NCBI GenBank assembly: GCA_913056165.1
Contig: CAJXMD010000012.1
Coordinates: 1 to 44,668 of the forward strand
Length of the DNA: 44,668 nt
Reading direction: 5' to 3'
DNA from: an uncultured Halieaceae bacterium
GTDB taxonomy: Bacteria; Pseudomonadota; Gammaproteobacteria; Pseudomonadales; Halieaceae
Under the pieces are notes generated by a model. The model did no database searches, was not told where the DNA came from, and was given only the letters and a program-made list of their open reading frames with translations. The translations under genes and the position numbers were made by a program. Positions 22,607-31,128 of the stretch are shown here, piece after piece. Position 1 is the first letter of the stretch. Each line of letters opens with the position of its first letter.

Positions 22607-24853
22607 TTGCCCGAAAATCCAATAAACACGGACCCTCCCAGCGATCAGGGGGGCTCCGAAGACAGTCATAGCCTCGTTTTGCGATGCTCGGTGAATGCGC
22701 CAATGCGCCGATTGCTCGACTATTTACCGCCCAAAGGGGCCGAACTCCCTTTCTTTGTCGGCTGCAGAGTGCAGGTGCCGCTGGGAAATCGCCGGGTAGT
22801 CGCCGTAATTACTGCCATTATTCCGCGCTCGGAAAGCGACATCGAGCACCTGAAACACGCTGAGAACCTTTTGGATGCCTCACCGCTGATCAGCGATACC
22901 CAACTGGAGTTGCTCCGATGGACAGCCAATTACTATCAGCACCCTCCGGGGGAAGCAATGATATTGGGGCTGTCGCCGAGAGAGCGCCGGGGTGAGCCCC
23001 CGGCGTCCTTTGGCAAGCCAGGGCTCGCACTCAACCTCAGGGGCCTTGGGCTACCACCGGGCGCCCTAGATCGGGCACCCAAGCAAGCCGCTCTTCTTGC
23101 TCTCCTGCAAACTGCGCCGAGAAGCTACGAAGAACTCGAATCCTTGGGGATTTCGAGAGCGACAGCGCGCCAACTGCTAAACAAACATCTCGCGGAGAGA
23201 CAGGACATTGTTGCGGCCCCGAACTGGTCTGGCGGCGATGGTCTCGAACCCTCCACTGAGCAGGCCGAAGCACTCCAGGGAATCTGTGACAGCCTAGGCA
23301 GCTTTCACTGTCATGTTTTGGAAGGCATCACCGGGAGCGGTAAAACCGAGGTGTACTTGCAGGCCATTGCAAAAGCCATGGCAACGGGTAAGCAAGCGCT
23401 GGTGCTGCTACCTGAGATAGGCCTCACCCCGCAAATGCTCCAGCGATTTCAGACACGGTTTCAAGCCCCTATCGCCGTCCTGCATTCGGGCCTCAGTGAC
23501 GGTGAGCGGGACCGTCACTGGCACATGGCAAGATCGGGGCATGCTGCCATCGTTTTGGGAACTCGCTCCGCCGTCTTTGTACCGATGACTTCTGTGGGAC
23601 TCATCGTCATTGATGAGGAGCACGACGTCTCCTACAACCAACAAGATGGCCTGCGCTATTCCGCCAGAGATGTCGCCGTCAAGCGAGCGCAGCTCGCGCA
23701 ATGCCCCATCGTCTTGGGCTCGGCGACGCCGAGTCTGGAATCTGTCGCCAACTTCAGGTCTGGCCGCTATCGCTGGCATCCCCTAACAAGTCGTCCAGGC
23801 GCCGCCACTTCACCAAAGAAAATACTTATAGACATCCGAGGTCTGCAGCTCGATGCAGGGCTTTCGGAACAATTATTGTCCGCCATGTCAGCTACGCTGG
23901 ATCGTGGTGAGCAGGTGCTGCTATTTTTAAATCGACGAGGGTTTGCCCCCAGCTTGATATGCCAAACATGCGGCTGGGTATCGGGCTGTCACCATTGCGA
24001 TGCCCGTCTCACACTCCATCGATCTCCACCAAGGCTGTGCTGCCACCACTGCGGTGAGCAGCAGTCCCTCCCCCGCCAATGCCCGGAGTGTGGGGGTAAC
24101 AATCTCGCCGCCGCTGGTTTAGGTACCGAGCAAACAGAGCAAGCGCTCCAGCGACTCTTCTCTACAACGCCAATCCATCGAGTCGACAGCGACACCATGG
24201 GAGGGCGCTCGAGTATGCAAACACTGATTGAGCAGGTCGAAGACGCAGAACCCTGTATTTTGCTGGGCACCCAGCTGCTGACAAAGGGCCATCACTTTCC
24301 CCGGGTGACTTGTGTGGGTGTCATCGATGCGGACGCACAGCTTTTTAACCCCGATTTTCGCGGTGAGGAGCGGCTGGCACAGCTCCTAACTCAAGTTGGC
24401 GGTCGATCTGGGAGAGCCACCAGATCAGGCGAAGTCATCATCCAAACCCGGCATCCGGATCACCCCGTGGTCCGCGCCGTGCTCGAGTCTCCTTGGAGCG
24501 TCATTTGTGACCAACTGCTACAACAACGACAGTCTCAAGGTCTGCCGCCTTATGGCCATCTGGCTGTCATGCGTTGCGACAGTCGTTCAATCGATCAGGG
24601 GCTAGGCTTTCTTGAGGGTTGCCTTACAACTCTGGTCTCGGAACGGACATTTAATGGGATAAGATTTGTGGGCCCACTCCCCGCAGCCATGGCGCGTCGT
24701 GCAGGCCTCTATCGTTCACAACTGCTGCTGGCTGGGTCTAGCCGCCAAGAGCTACATCAAGCGGCGGCACAACTAGTTGCCTGTGCGACCAGTAAAAAAC
24801 AGCCTGCTGGTCTACGGTGGTTTATGGATATCGACCCCGCGGATACGGTGTGA
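22607..24853 (+). CDS. priA: Primosomal replication-restart helicase PriA
   Basis: PriA recognises stalled forks and reloads the replicative helicase. The protein has the N-terminal 3'-end-binding domain (LVLRCSVNAPMRRLLDYLPP onward), Walker A GITGSGKTE, the DEEH box (VIDEEHDVSYNQQ), an eight-cysteine zinc region (CQTCGW..CHHCDARL..CCHHCG..CPECG) and helicase motif 'GTQLLTKGHHFP'. The frame is open back to 22442, but that reads through the rpmE promoter and has no PriA similarity. TTG at 22607 has AGAGG eight bases upstream and gives 748 residues (E. coli 732), so it is preferred. It is divergent from rpmE. Confidence 0.95.
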   Translation: MPENPINTDPPSDQGGSEDSHSLVLRCSVNAPMRRLLDYLPPKGAELPFFVGCRVQVPLGNRRVVAVITAIIPRSESDIEHLKHAENLLDASPLISDTQLELLRWTANYYQHPPGEAMILGLSPRERRGEPPASFGKPGLALNLRGLGLPPGALDRAPKQAALLALLQTAPRSYEELESLGISRATARQLLNKHLAERQDIVAAPNWSGGDGLEPSTEQAEALQGICDSLGSFHCHVLEGITGSGKTEVYLQAIAKAMATGKQALVLLPEIGLTPQMLQRFQTRFQAPIAVLHSGLSDGERDRHWHMARSGHAAIVLGTRSAVFVPMTSVGLIVIDEEHDVSYNQQDGLRYSARDVAVKRAQLAQCPIVLGSATPSLESVANFRSGRYRWHPLTSRPGAATSPKKILIDIRGLQLDAGLSEQLLSAMSATLDRGEQVLLFLNRRGFAPSLICQTCGWVSGCHHCDARLTLHRSPPRLCCHHCGEQQSLPRQCPECGGNNLAAAGLGTEQTEQALQRLFSTTPIHRVDSDTMGGRSSMQTLIEQVEDAEPCILLGTQLLTKGHHFPRVTCVGVIDADAQLFNPDFRGEERLAQLLTQVGGRSGRATRSGEVIIQTRHPDHPVVRAVLESPWSVICDQLLQQRQSQGLPPYGHLAVMRCDSRSIDQGLGFLEGCLTTLVSERTFNGIRFVGPLPAAMARRAGLYRSQLLLAGSSRQELHQAAAQLVACATSKKQPAGLRWFMDIDPADTV

Positions 24854-24885
24854 CTTGTTGACCTGTCAAAACAGAGCGCCACAGT

Positions 24886-24913
24886 GGATAATTTGCGGAC
24901 GCCGCAATTATCC
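24886..24913 (+). promoter_or_regulatory. Long inverted repeat in the argS leader
   Basis: GGATAATTTGCGG, a 3-base loop and CCGCAATTATCC form a 12-bp hairpin with one bulged T, 33 bases before the argS ATG. A possible -10 hexamer (GATAAT) lies in its left arm. It could act as an operator, as part of an attenuator, or as the end of the priA transcript; which one cannot be told from sequence. Confidence 0.55.
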
Positions 24914-24914
24914 C

Positions 24915-24934
24915 AACGGTTATCACCGTTTTTT
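24915..24934 (+). terminator. Terminator-like hairpin just before argS
   Basis: AACGGT-TATC-ACCGTT is a perfect 6-bp stem with a 4-base loop, followed by TTTT, and it ends one base before the GGAGAGG ribosome-binding site of argS. It may end priA transcription or, with the preceding inverted repeat, attenuate argS. Confidence 0.55.
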
Positions 24935-24945
24935 GGAGAGGTACT

Positions 24946-26634
24946 ATGAAGGATGCGCTGACGTCTCTGTTGCAGCAAGCACTGCAGCAACTCGTCAACG
25001 AAGGCACTCTCAGCTCCATCGAGGGGATCAGCCCGCAGATTGATCACACTCGAGATCCAAGCCATGGCGACCTGGCAACTAACCTTGCTCTGGTTCTGGC
25101 GAAGGGTGCTGGGCTACCCCCTCGAGAGCTCGCAAGCAAGCTCGTTGCCGCGCTGCCCGACAACAACATGATCGCCAAGACCGATATTGCAGGTCCCGGC
25201 TTTATCAACTTCACCCTGTCCCAGGCCAGTCATACCGAAGTCATTGCCATGATCCTGGCTGCGGGGTCCGACTATGGTCGCGCCCCCGTCAAGACAGAAA
25301 ATAAAGTACAGGTGGAATTCGTCTCAGCCAACCCCACAGGCCCTCTACACGTTGGGCATGGGCGCGGCGCGGCGATCGGTGACTGCCTGTGCCGGTTGCT
25401 GACCGCAACTGGATGGGATGTGCACCGGGAGTTCTACTACAACGATGCAGGGCAGCAAATCACGAATCTGGCCCTGTCGGTTCAGGCCCGCGCAAAAGGC
25501 CTGTCACCCGAGAGTGAGAGCTGGCCTGAAGATGGCTATCAGGGGGATTACATTATCGATCTCGCAAAAGCCTTTGTCGCTGGAGACGCCGTATCAGCCG
25601 CAGACAGGGACATCACCGCGAGTGGTAATATTGAAAACCTAGATGACATCCGAGACTTCGCTGTAGCCTGGTTGCGTCGCGAGCAAGATGCTGATTTGCA
25701 GGCTTTCGGGGTCTCCTTCGACGAGTATTTCCTCGAGTCATCGCTCTATGCAAGTGGTGCGGTGGACACCACGGTCGAGCGCCTCGTCGAGGGCGGCCAC
25801 ACCTATGAGGATGGTGGTGCCCTCTGGCTCAAGAGCACAGAATTCGGTGACGACAAGGACCGTGTCATGCGGAAACGTGAGGGGGGTTACACTTATTTCG
25901 TGCCCGACGTAGCCTATCACCATGACAAATGGCAGCGTGGCTACCACCGGGTTATCAACGAGCAAGGAGCGGATCATCACAGCACGATCACCCGGGTGCG
26001 CGCCGGACTACAGGGGCTTGATGAAGGTATTCCAGAGGGTTGGCCCGAGTACGTACTGCATCAAATGGTAACGGTCATGCGCAACGGGGCTGAAGTTAAG
26101 CTATCAAAGCGGGCTGGTAGCTACGTGACGCTGAGGGACCTGATTGACTGGGTGGGTAGAGACGCTACTCGGTTCTTTCTGGCCGCCCGCGCCGCGACCT
26201 CCCAGTTAACCTTCGATATTGATCTAGCGCTGACCCAGTCAAACGAAAACCCGGTTTTTTATATTCAATATGCCCATGCCAGAGTGTGCAGCGTCAAAAA
26301 CAAGGCTCTCGAGATTGATCAGGCCTGGTCACCCCAGCGAGGACTGGCACACCTCGAAACGTTACAGGAGAGCGAAGAACTGGCACTCGCCCTCGCCCTG
26401 ACCAAGTATCCGGAGGTAGTCAAAGGGGCAGCGTCCCGGCTCGAGCCTCATGACATTGCCAATTACCTGCGGGATGTCGCTGCCCTGTTCCACAGTTTCT
26501 ACAACGCCCATAAAATGCTGGACGCTGAAAACCAGCCGCTATCCACCGCGCGACTTGCTCTCGCTGAAGCGACCCGAGTAGTCATCAGCAGCGGGCTGGA
26601 TTTGCTCGGTGTTTCAGCGCCAGAGAGCATGTAG
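24946..26634 (+). CDS. argS: Arginyl-tRNA synthetase
   Basis: ArgS charges tRNA-Arg. The 562-residue class I synthetase has the N-terminal Add-1 domain, a HIGH-type motif HVGH (135-138, in PTGPLHVGHGRG), the KMSK-like 'KLSKRAG' and a C-terminal helical anticodon-binding domain. GGAGAGG lies five bases before the ATG. It is followed after 2 bases by the SPOR-domain gene, as in Pseudomonas. Two hairpins precede it, and the second has a T-run. Confidence 0.97.
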   Translation: MKDALTSLLQQALQQLVNEGTLSSIEGISPQIDHTRDPSHGDLATNLALVLAKGAGLPPRELASKLVAALPDNNMIAKTDIAGPGFINFTLSQASHTEVIAMILAAGSDYGRAPVKTENKVQVEFVSANPTGPLHVGHGRGAAIGDCLCRLLTATGWDVHREFYYNDAGQQITNLALSVQARAKGLSPESESWPEDGYQGDYIIDLAKAFVAGDAVSAADRDITASGNIENLDDIRDFAVAWLRREQDADLQAFGVSFDEYFLESSLYASGAVDTTVERLVEGGHTYEDGGALWLKSTEFGDDKDRVMRKREGGYTYFVPDVAYHHDKWQRGYHRVINEQGADHHSTITRVRAGLQGLDEGIPEGWPEYVLHQMVTVMRNGAEVKLSKRAGSYVTLRDLIDWVGRDATRFFLAARAATSQLTFDIDLALTQSNENPVFYIQYAHARVCSVKNKALEIDQAWSPQRGLAHLETLQESEELALALALTKYPEVVKGAASRLEPHDIANYLRDVAALFHSFYNAHKMLDAENQPLSTARLALAEATRVVISSGLDLLGVSAPESM

Positions 26635-26636
26635 CC

Positions 26637-27227
26637 GTGGCAACTCAGCGCGCTCGACGCAAAACAACGCCACAAAAGGCAAAAAATCGCGGCGCCAATC
26701 CGCGCGCGAGCGGCACCGCGGGTGGGCCACCATCACTGAATCAGGATCACCTGAAAGGATTTGCCGTCGGCGCCATTGGCGGGCTGCTCATCGGCGTTGC
26801 CAGTATGGCCTGGCTGACGACCCAAGGCGAACCGCCCGCAGTCACTCTCTCGGATCCAGCGGCCACCACTGACGAGAGCTCGGGGCCAAAGCCCCAGTAC
26901 GACTTCTTCACTGTACTACCGAACCAGCATCTGGATTTGGCATCGGATGTTGAGCCTGCGGGGCTGTCGGAAAATGCCGCAGACGGAGACGTGTATCTAC
27001 TTCAAGCAGGTTCATTCCGGCTACAAAAAGATGCCGACCGTCGACGCGCAGAGCTTGCTTTGCTGGGCCTCACCGCCGCAATCGAGGAAACACGCGGTGA
27101 TAATGGCCTCTGGTTTCGTGTCTATGTCGGCCCCTTTGAGTCCCGGTCTGCCATGGCAAGGGCTCGATCGATTACCGCACAGCAATCAATCGACACTCTG
27201 CTCCTTAAGCGCCCCCGTAACCCTTGA
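26637..27227 (+). CDS. SPOR-domain membrane protein (FtsN-like)
   Basis: The 196-residue protein has a basic cytoplasmic N-terminus (about 1-38, rich in R and K), one membrane segment (about 40-60, FAVGAIGGLLIGVASMAWL), a periplasmic linker and a C-terminal SPOR domain (about 118-192: VYLLQAGSFRLQKDADRRRAEL and WFRVYVGPF). SPOR domains bind glycan strands stripped of stem peptides at division sites, so a role in septation is likely. FtsN itself often lies between argS/priA and hslV in gammaproteobacteria. GTG start two bases after the argS stop. It lacks obvious FtsN essential helices by eye, so the FtsN name is not assigned. Confidence 0.88.
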   Translation: MATQRARRKTTPQKAKNRGANPRASGTAGGPPSLNQDHLKGFAVGAIGGLLIGVASMAWLTTQGEPPAVTLSDPAATTDESSGPKPQYDFFTVLPNQHLDLASDVEPAGLSENAADGDVYLLQAGSFRLQKDADRRRAELALLGLTAAIEETRGDNGLWFRVYVGPFESRSAMARARSITAQQSIDTLLLKRPRNP

Positions 27228-27251
27228 GCATCTCAGGGAACCGGGATAACC

Positions 27252-27279
27252 CTTGAAATCTCGGTTACGCCCACCATAT
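27252..27279 (+). promoter_or_regulatory. Predicted heat-shock (sigma32) promoter of hslVU
   Basis: CTTGAAA (27252-27258), a 13-base spacer and CACCATAT (27272-27279) match the sigma32 consensus CTTGAAA-N(11-16)-CCCCATnT at 14 of 14 specified positions except one (A for C). Transcription would begin near 27286, 18 bases before the hslV ATG. Confidence 0.8.
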
Positions 27280-27303
27280 AAGACATTCAGTGAGGAGATC
27301 GCC

Positions 27304-27843
27304 ATGGAGCAGTTCCACGGGACGACGATTTTATCAATCCGCCGAGACGGGGTCGTTGCCATGGGAGGTGACGGCCAGGTATCGATGGGCAATACCGTGA
27401 TGAAGGGCAACGCCAGAAAGGTGAGGCGCCTCTACCGGGATCAGGTCTTGGCTGGATTTGCCGGGGGAACCGCCGATGCCTTTACCCTATTCGAGCTGTT
27501 TGAAGCCCAGCTCGAAAAAACCCAAGGACAGCTCACAAGAGCCGCTGTTGAACTTGCCAAGCTCTGGCGGTCCGAGCGATCTCTTCGTCGCCTGGAGGCA
27601 CTATTGGCGGTCGCAGATAACACCACCTCGCTAGTGATCACAGGAAACGGCGACGTAATCGAACCCGAAGATAATTTAATTGCCATCGGATCGGGAGGTC
27701 CTTTCGCCCAATCCGCGGCCAGAGCACTGCTAGACAACACGTCACTGTCTGCCGAAGACATTGTGCGCAAGGGGTTGAGCATCGCTGGCGATATCTGTGT
27801 TTATACGAATCACCACCACACCATAGAAACACTGGTCAAATAA
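27304..27843 (+). CDS. hslV: ATP-dependent protease peptidase subunit HslV
   Basis: HslV is the threonine peptidase of the HslUV (ClpYQ) complex. The ATG at 27304 gives 179 residues, with AGGAG six bases upstream. The N-terminus [11 protein letters not shown] implies removal of six residues to expose Thr7 as nucleophile. Family motifs [39 protein letters not shown] and '[14 protein letters not shown]' are present. The frame stays open back to 27253, but that would place translation inside the predicted promoter. The TAA stop shares its last base with the hslU ATG. Confidence 0.97.
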   Translation: MEQFHGTTILSIRRDGVVAMGGDGQVSMGNTVMKGNARKVRRLYRDQVLAGFAGGTADAFTLFELFEAQLEKTQGQLTRAAVELAKLWRSERSLRRLEALLAVADNTTSLVITGNGDVIEPEDNLIAIGSGGPFAQSAARALLDNTSLSAEDIVRKGLSIAGDICVYTNHHHTIETLVK

Positions 27844-29153
27844 TGTCAAACATGACCCCCCGGGAAATCGTCCACGCGCTGGACCAGCATATTATTGGTC
27901 AGGCAGAGGCCAAACGTGCCGTTGCGATTGCTCTGCGTAATCGCTGGCGGCGACAGCAGCTGGACTCTGAACTACGCTCGGAGATAACTCCAAAAAATAT
28001 CTTGATGATCGGACCTACCGGCGTCGGCAAAACAGAAATTGCGCGGCGGCTCGCCAAACTCGCTCAGGCACCTTTTGTAAAGGTAGAGGCCACCAAGTTC
28101 ACTGAAGTGGGTTACGTGGGTAGAGATGTTGAATCAATGATCCGCGACTTGATAGAGACATCAATTACCCTGCATCGTGAAAACGCAATGGTAAAAGTAA
28201 AGGCCCGAGCTGAGGACCTTGCTGAAGAGCGCCTTCTCGATATCCTGCTACCACCAGGGAGGGATGACGCAAACACCAACACGCGGCAGGTGTTACGCAA
28301 AAAGTTACGGCAAGGCGAGCTCGACGATCGAGAAGTAGAAATTGAAGTCAGTAACGCTGGCGCCAAAGTCGACATTATGGCGCCGCCGGGCATGGAAGAA
28401 ATGACTCAGCAGCTACAAGGGCTTTTCTCCACGATGAATACGTCAGCCAAACCGAGAAAAATGTCGGTGAGCGACGCCCTTAAACAACTCGAAGAGGAGG
28501 AAGCCGCCAAACTCATCAATCAGGATGAGTTAAAAACTCAGGCGATTGAGTCCGCGGAGCAAAACGGGATCATCTTCATTGACGAAATAGACAAGGTGGC
28601 CAAGCGCGGAGAAACCGGTGGTACCGACGTATCCCGTGAGGGGGTCCAGCGGGACCTGCTTCCCCTTATCGAGGGATGCTCGGTATCAACTAAGCACGGT
28701 ACGATAAAAACCGACCATATACTGTTCATCGCATCCGGGGCTTTTCACTTGTCCAAACCCTCTGATTTGATACCGGAGCTTCAGGGGCGTCTCCCGATTC
28801 GGGTTGAATTGGACCCCCTGACACCGGAAGACTTTCGTCGCATCCTGACGGAACCCCGTGCGGCCCTTACCGGGCAATATCAGGCCCTGCTGGGAACCGA
28901 AGCACTGGCGTTAGAATTCACCGATGAGGGTATTTCGCGAATCGCCGAAATCGCCTGGCAAGTTAACGAGCAAGCCGAAAATATTGGCGCCCGCCGTCTT
29001 GCGACAGTGATGGAGCGGCTCCTTGAAGAAGTATCCTTTACCGCCGCAGATGCGGGACTCGCCGGACAGAACATTGTGATTGATCGCGAGTATGTCGATG
29101 ACCGGCTATCCGCTCTGGCTAAAGACGAGGATCTGTCACGCTTCATTCTTTGA
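27843..29153 (+). CDS. hslU: ATP-dependent protease ATPase subunit HslU
   Basis: HslU is the AAA+ unfoldase that feeds HslV. The 436-residue protein has Walker A GPTGVGKT (57-64), the pore-loop region [14 protein letters not shown], the inserted I domain (about 110-235), Walker B IIFIDEID, sensor-2 'GARRL' and the C-terminal tail EDLSRFIL, which docks into HslV and activates it. TAATG start/stop overlap with hslV indicates coupled translation. Confidence 0.98.
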   Translation: MSNMTPREIVHALDQHIIGQAEAKRAVAIALRNRWRRQQLDSELRSEITPKNILMIGPTGVGKTEIARRLAKLAQAPFVKVEATKFTEVGYVGRDVESMIRDLIETSITLHRENAMVKVKARAEDLAEERLLDILLPPGRDDANTNTRQVLRKKLRQGELDDREVEIEVSNAGAKVDIMAPPGMEEMTQQLQGLFSTMNTSAKPRKMSVSDALKQLEEEEAAKLINQDELKTQAIESAEQNGIIFIDEIDKVAKRGETGGTDVSREGVQRDLLPLIEGCSVSTKHGTIKTDHILFIASGAFHLSKPSDLIPELQGRLPIRVELDPLTPEDFRRILTEPRAALTGQYQALLGTEALALEFTDEGISRIAEIAWQVNEQAENIGARRLATVMERLLEEVSFTAADAGLAGQNIVIDREYVDDRLSALAKDEDLSRFIL

Positions 29154-29210
29154 GGCCTGCCGGGAAAAGCTGTCACCACCAAACCGTCGTCCAATCTGAA
29201 AAAATGGCTT

Positions 29211-29591
29211 ATGACTGAGATAGCCCACATTCACTATTCACGTTCACGCAGGGTGCTGGCACTGAAGTTCGTCGACGGCACCGAGGGTGAGTTGAGTGCA
29301 GAGCTGCTTCGTGTCTACTCCCCTTCAGCGGAAGTTCGAGGGCATGGACCCGGCCAGGAGGTGTTGCAAGTCGGCAAAAAAAACGTGGCCATAGTGGATA
29401 TCAGGCAGGCGGGTCACTATGCCGTGCAGCTTGTTTTTGACGACGGCCATGACAGTGGCATCTACACTTGGGATTACCTAAAAGATTTGCTTCATCATCG
29501 GGAAAGCCACTGGCAACGCTATTTGCAACAGCTTGCCGGCGCGGGTAAGTCTAGAGACCCGGACACTCAGGTATTACATTTTCAGCCCTGA
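29211..29591 (+). CDS. DUF971 family protein
   Basis: The 126-residue protein contains one DUF971 domain (about residues 5-100): 'HYSRSRRVLALKFVDG', 'LSAELLRVYSPSAEVRGHG', 'VAIVDIRQAGHYAVQLVFDDGHDSGIYTWDYL'. This domain also occurs at the N-terminus of gamma-butyrobetaine hydroxylase-type proteins and in Fe-S-related proteins. The stand-alone protein follows hslU in Pseudomonas as well. No enzyme domain is attached here and its function is not known. It begins 57 bases after hslU and may be part of the same heat-shock transcript. Confidence 0.88.
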   Translation: MTEIAHIHYSRSRRVLALKFVDGTEGELSAELLRVYSPSAEVRGHGPGQEVLQVGKKNVAIVDIRQAGHYAVQLVFDDGHDSGIYTWDYLKDLLHHRESHWQRYLQQLAGAGKSRDPDTQVLHFQP

Positions 29592-29614
29592 CACCCGCTT
29601 CGCGACCTACTCCA

Positions 29615-29646
29615 AGTGCCGCTATTTCTGAGTGCCGCTATGTCTG
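29615..29646 (+). repeat. Short tandem repeat before ubiE
   Basis: Two adjacent 16-base copies (AGTGCCGCTATTTCTG and AGTGCCGCTATGTCTG) differ at one base, and AGTC after them begins a third copy. It lies in the 116-base gap between the DUF971 gene and ubiE. Confidence 0.8.
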
Positions 29647-29707
29647 AGTCAACAACCCATCCTCACCTCGGTTACAATGCAGGGCTGCCATCAACACAGG
29701 CCTTACC

Positions 29708-30481
29708 ATGAGCGACAACCAGCAAGACGCCGTCGAGAACCCCGACACAACCCATTTTGGCTACCGGGAAGTTCCTCGAGCAGACAAAGAAAAATTAGTT
29801 CGCGGTGTCTTTGATTCCGTTGCCAGTCGATACGACTTGATGAACGATCTGATGTCGGCCGGCATCCATCGGCTATGGAAGCGCTTTACCCTCGAGTTAA
29901 GCGCGGTGCGAAGTGGGCAAACCGTGCTGGACATCGCAGGAGGAACGGGGGATCTGGCGGCAAAATTCTCTCGTCTCGTCGGTCCTAAGGGTCAGGTTAT
30001 TTTGGCTGACATTAACGACTCAATGCTTAAGGTTGGACGCGACCGGCTAATGGATAAAGGCGCTTCTGGCAACATTCAAACTGTTCAGTGCGATGCCCAA
30101 TCACTACCTTTCCCAGACAACAGCATTGACTGCATCACGATTGCTTTCGGCCTTCGAAATGTAACCGACAAAGACAAAGCGCTTCGCTCCATGGAGCGGA
30201 TTCTTAAGCCCGGTGGCCGCCTGCTCGTGCTTGAGTTTTCAAAGCCCACCAATGCCCTGCTTGAAAATGCCTATGACCTGTATTCATTCCGAATACTGCC
30301 GCTCATGGGCAAGCTGGTCGCCAACGACGAGGAGAGCTATCGCTACCTCGCCGAGTCAATCCGCAAGCATCCAGATCAGGAAACGCTGCTTGAAATGATG
30401 GAGGATGCTGGGTTCGTGAGTTGCGATTACCACAATATGACCGGGGGCATCGTCGCGGTTCACAAGGGCATCAAGGCGTAA
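29708..30481 (+). CDS. ubiE: Ubiquinone/menaquinone C-methyltransferase UbiE
   Basis: UbiE methylates the quinone ring carbon of 2-methoxy-6-polyprenyl-1,4-benzoquinol (and demethylmenaquinol where present) with SAM. The 257-residue protein has the family opening '[34 protein letters not shown]', the SAM loop [12 protein letters not shown], '[14 protein letters not shown]' and the C-terminal '[12 protein letters not shown]'. It starts a quinone set with ubiJ and ubiB, as in Pseudomonas and E. coli. Confidence 0.97.
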   Translation: MSDNQQDAVENPDTTHFGYREVPRADKEKLVRGVFDSVASRYDLMNDLMSAGIHRLWKRFTLELSAVRSGQTVLDIAGGTGDLAAKFSRLVGPKGQVILADINDSMLKVGRDRLMDKGASGNIQTVQCDAQSLPFPDNSIDCITIAFGLRNVTDKDKALRSMERILKPGGRLLVLEFSKPTNALLENAYDLYSFRILPLMGKLVANDEESYRYLAESIRKHPDQETLLEMMEDAGFVSCDYHNMTGGIVAVHKGIKA

Positions 30482-30483
30482 CC

Positions 30484-31128
30484 ATGTCCCGGGGTCACGA
30501 TCCGGCGGTGATCACCGCAGTGCTCGCTGCTGTGGAAACCACGATCAACAAAGGGCTATCGCTTGCCCCTGTCGCGAAGCGGGACCTGGGAGATCTTGCA
30601 GGTACCGTGATTGGTATCGAGTGTACGTCACCGGAAGTCGCCATCACTGCCATCGTCGAGCCCTCGGGACAGCTGCGCCTAAGCCACTACTCTGAGCGCA
30701 CGATGGACACCAAGGTGCGAGGCTCGCTGGAAGATTTCGTAGGGCTCGCGACCGCCGAAGATCCAGCGGCTGCACTCATAAACGGGGGGCTTGAGCTCGT
30801 AGGCAACACGGCGCCACTGATTGCAGTGCAGCAGATCATCACCACCATGGATCTTGATTGGGAGGCACCACTCGTCGATACCTTGGGGGATGTGGTGGGC
30901 CACCAAGTAGCGATTGTCCTCAGGGGGCTTTTTAGATGGGGCAAAGCTAGCGCAGAAAGCTTCAAACGACAGCTTTCTGAATTTATTCTTGAAGAGGGGC
31001 GACTGACGCCCCCTGCTGCAGAGCTCGACGACTTCTATGAGCAAATCGAGCAATTGGGATTGCGCGTAGATCGACTGCAAAGTCGAGTGCAGAAGCTTGC
31101 CAGACGTATTGGGGAGCAAAAGCCATGA
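30484..31128 (+). CDS. ubiJ: Ubiquinone biosynthesis accessory factor UbiJ
   Basis: UbiJ has a SCP2-type lipid-binding domain and helps hold the multi-enzyme ubiquinone complex on hydrophobic precursors. From the ATG at 30484 it has 214 residues: the SCP2-like region (about 10-110, 'AAVETTINKGLSLAPVAKRDLGDLAGTVIGIE' onward) and a C-terminal coiled-coil region (about 165-210, 'LDDFYEQIEQLGLRVDRLQSRV'). The frame is open 63 bases further into ubiE, but that stretch is not UbiJ-like. The stop overlaps the ubiB start as ATGA. Confidence 0.93.
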   Translation: MSRGHDPAVITAVLAAVETTINKGLSLAPVAKRDLGDLAGTVIGIECTSPEVAITAIVEPSGQLRLSHYSERTMDTKVRGSLEDFVGLATAEDPAAALINGGLELVGNTAPLIAVQQIITTMDLDWEAPLVDTLGDVVGHQVAIVLRGLFRWGKASAESFKRQLSEFILEEGRLTPPAAELDDFYEQIEQLGLRVDRLQSRVQKLARRIGEQKP

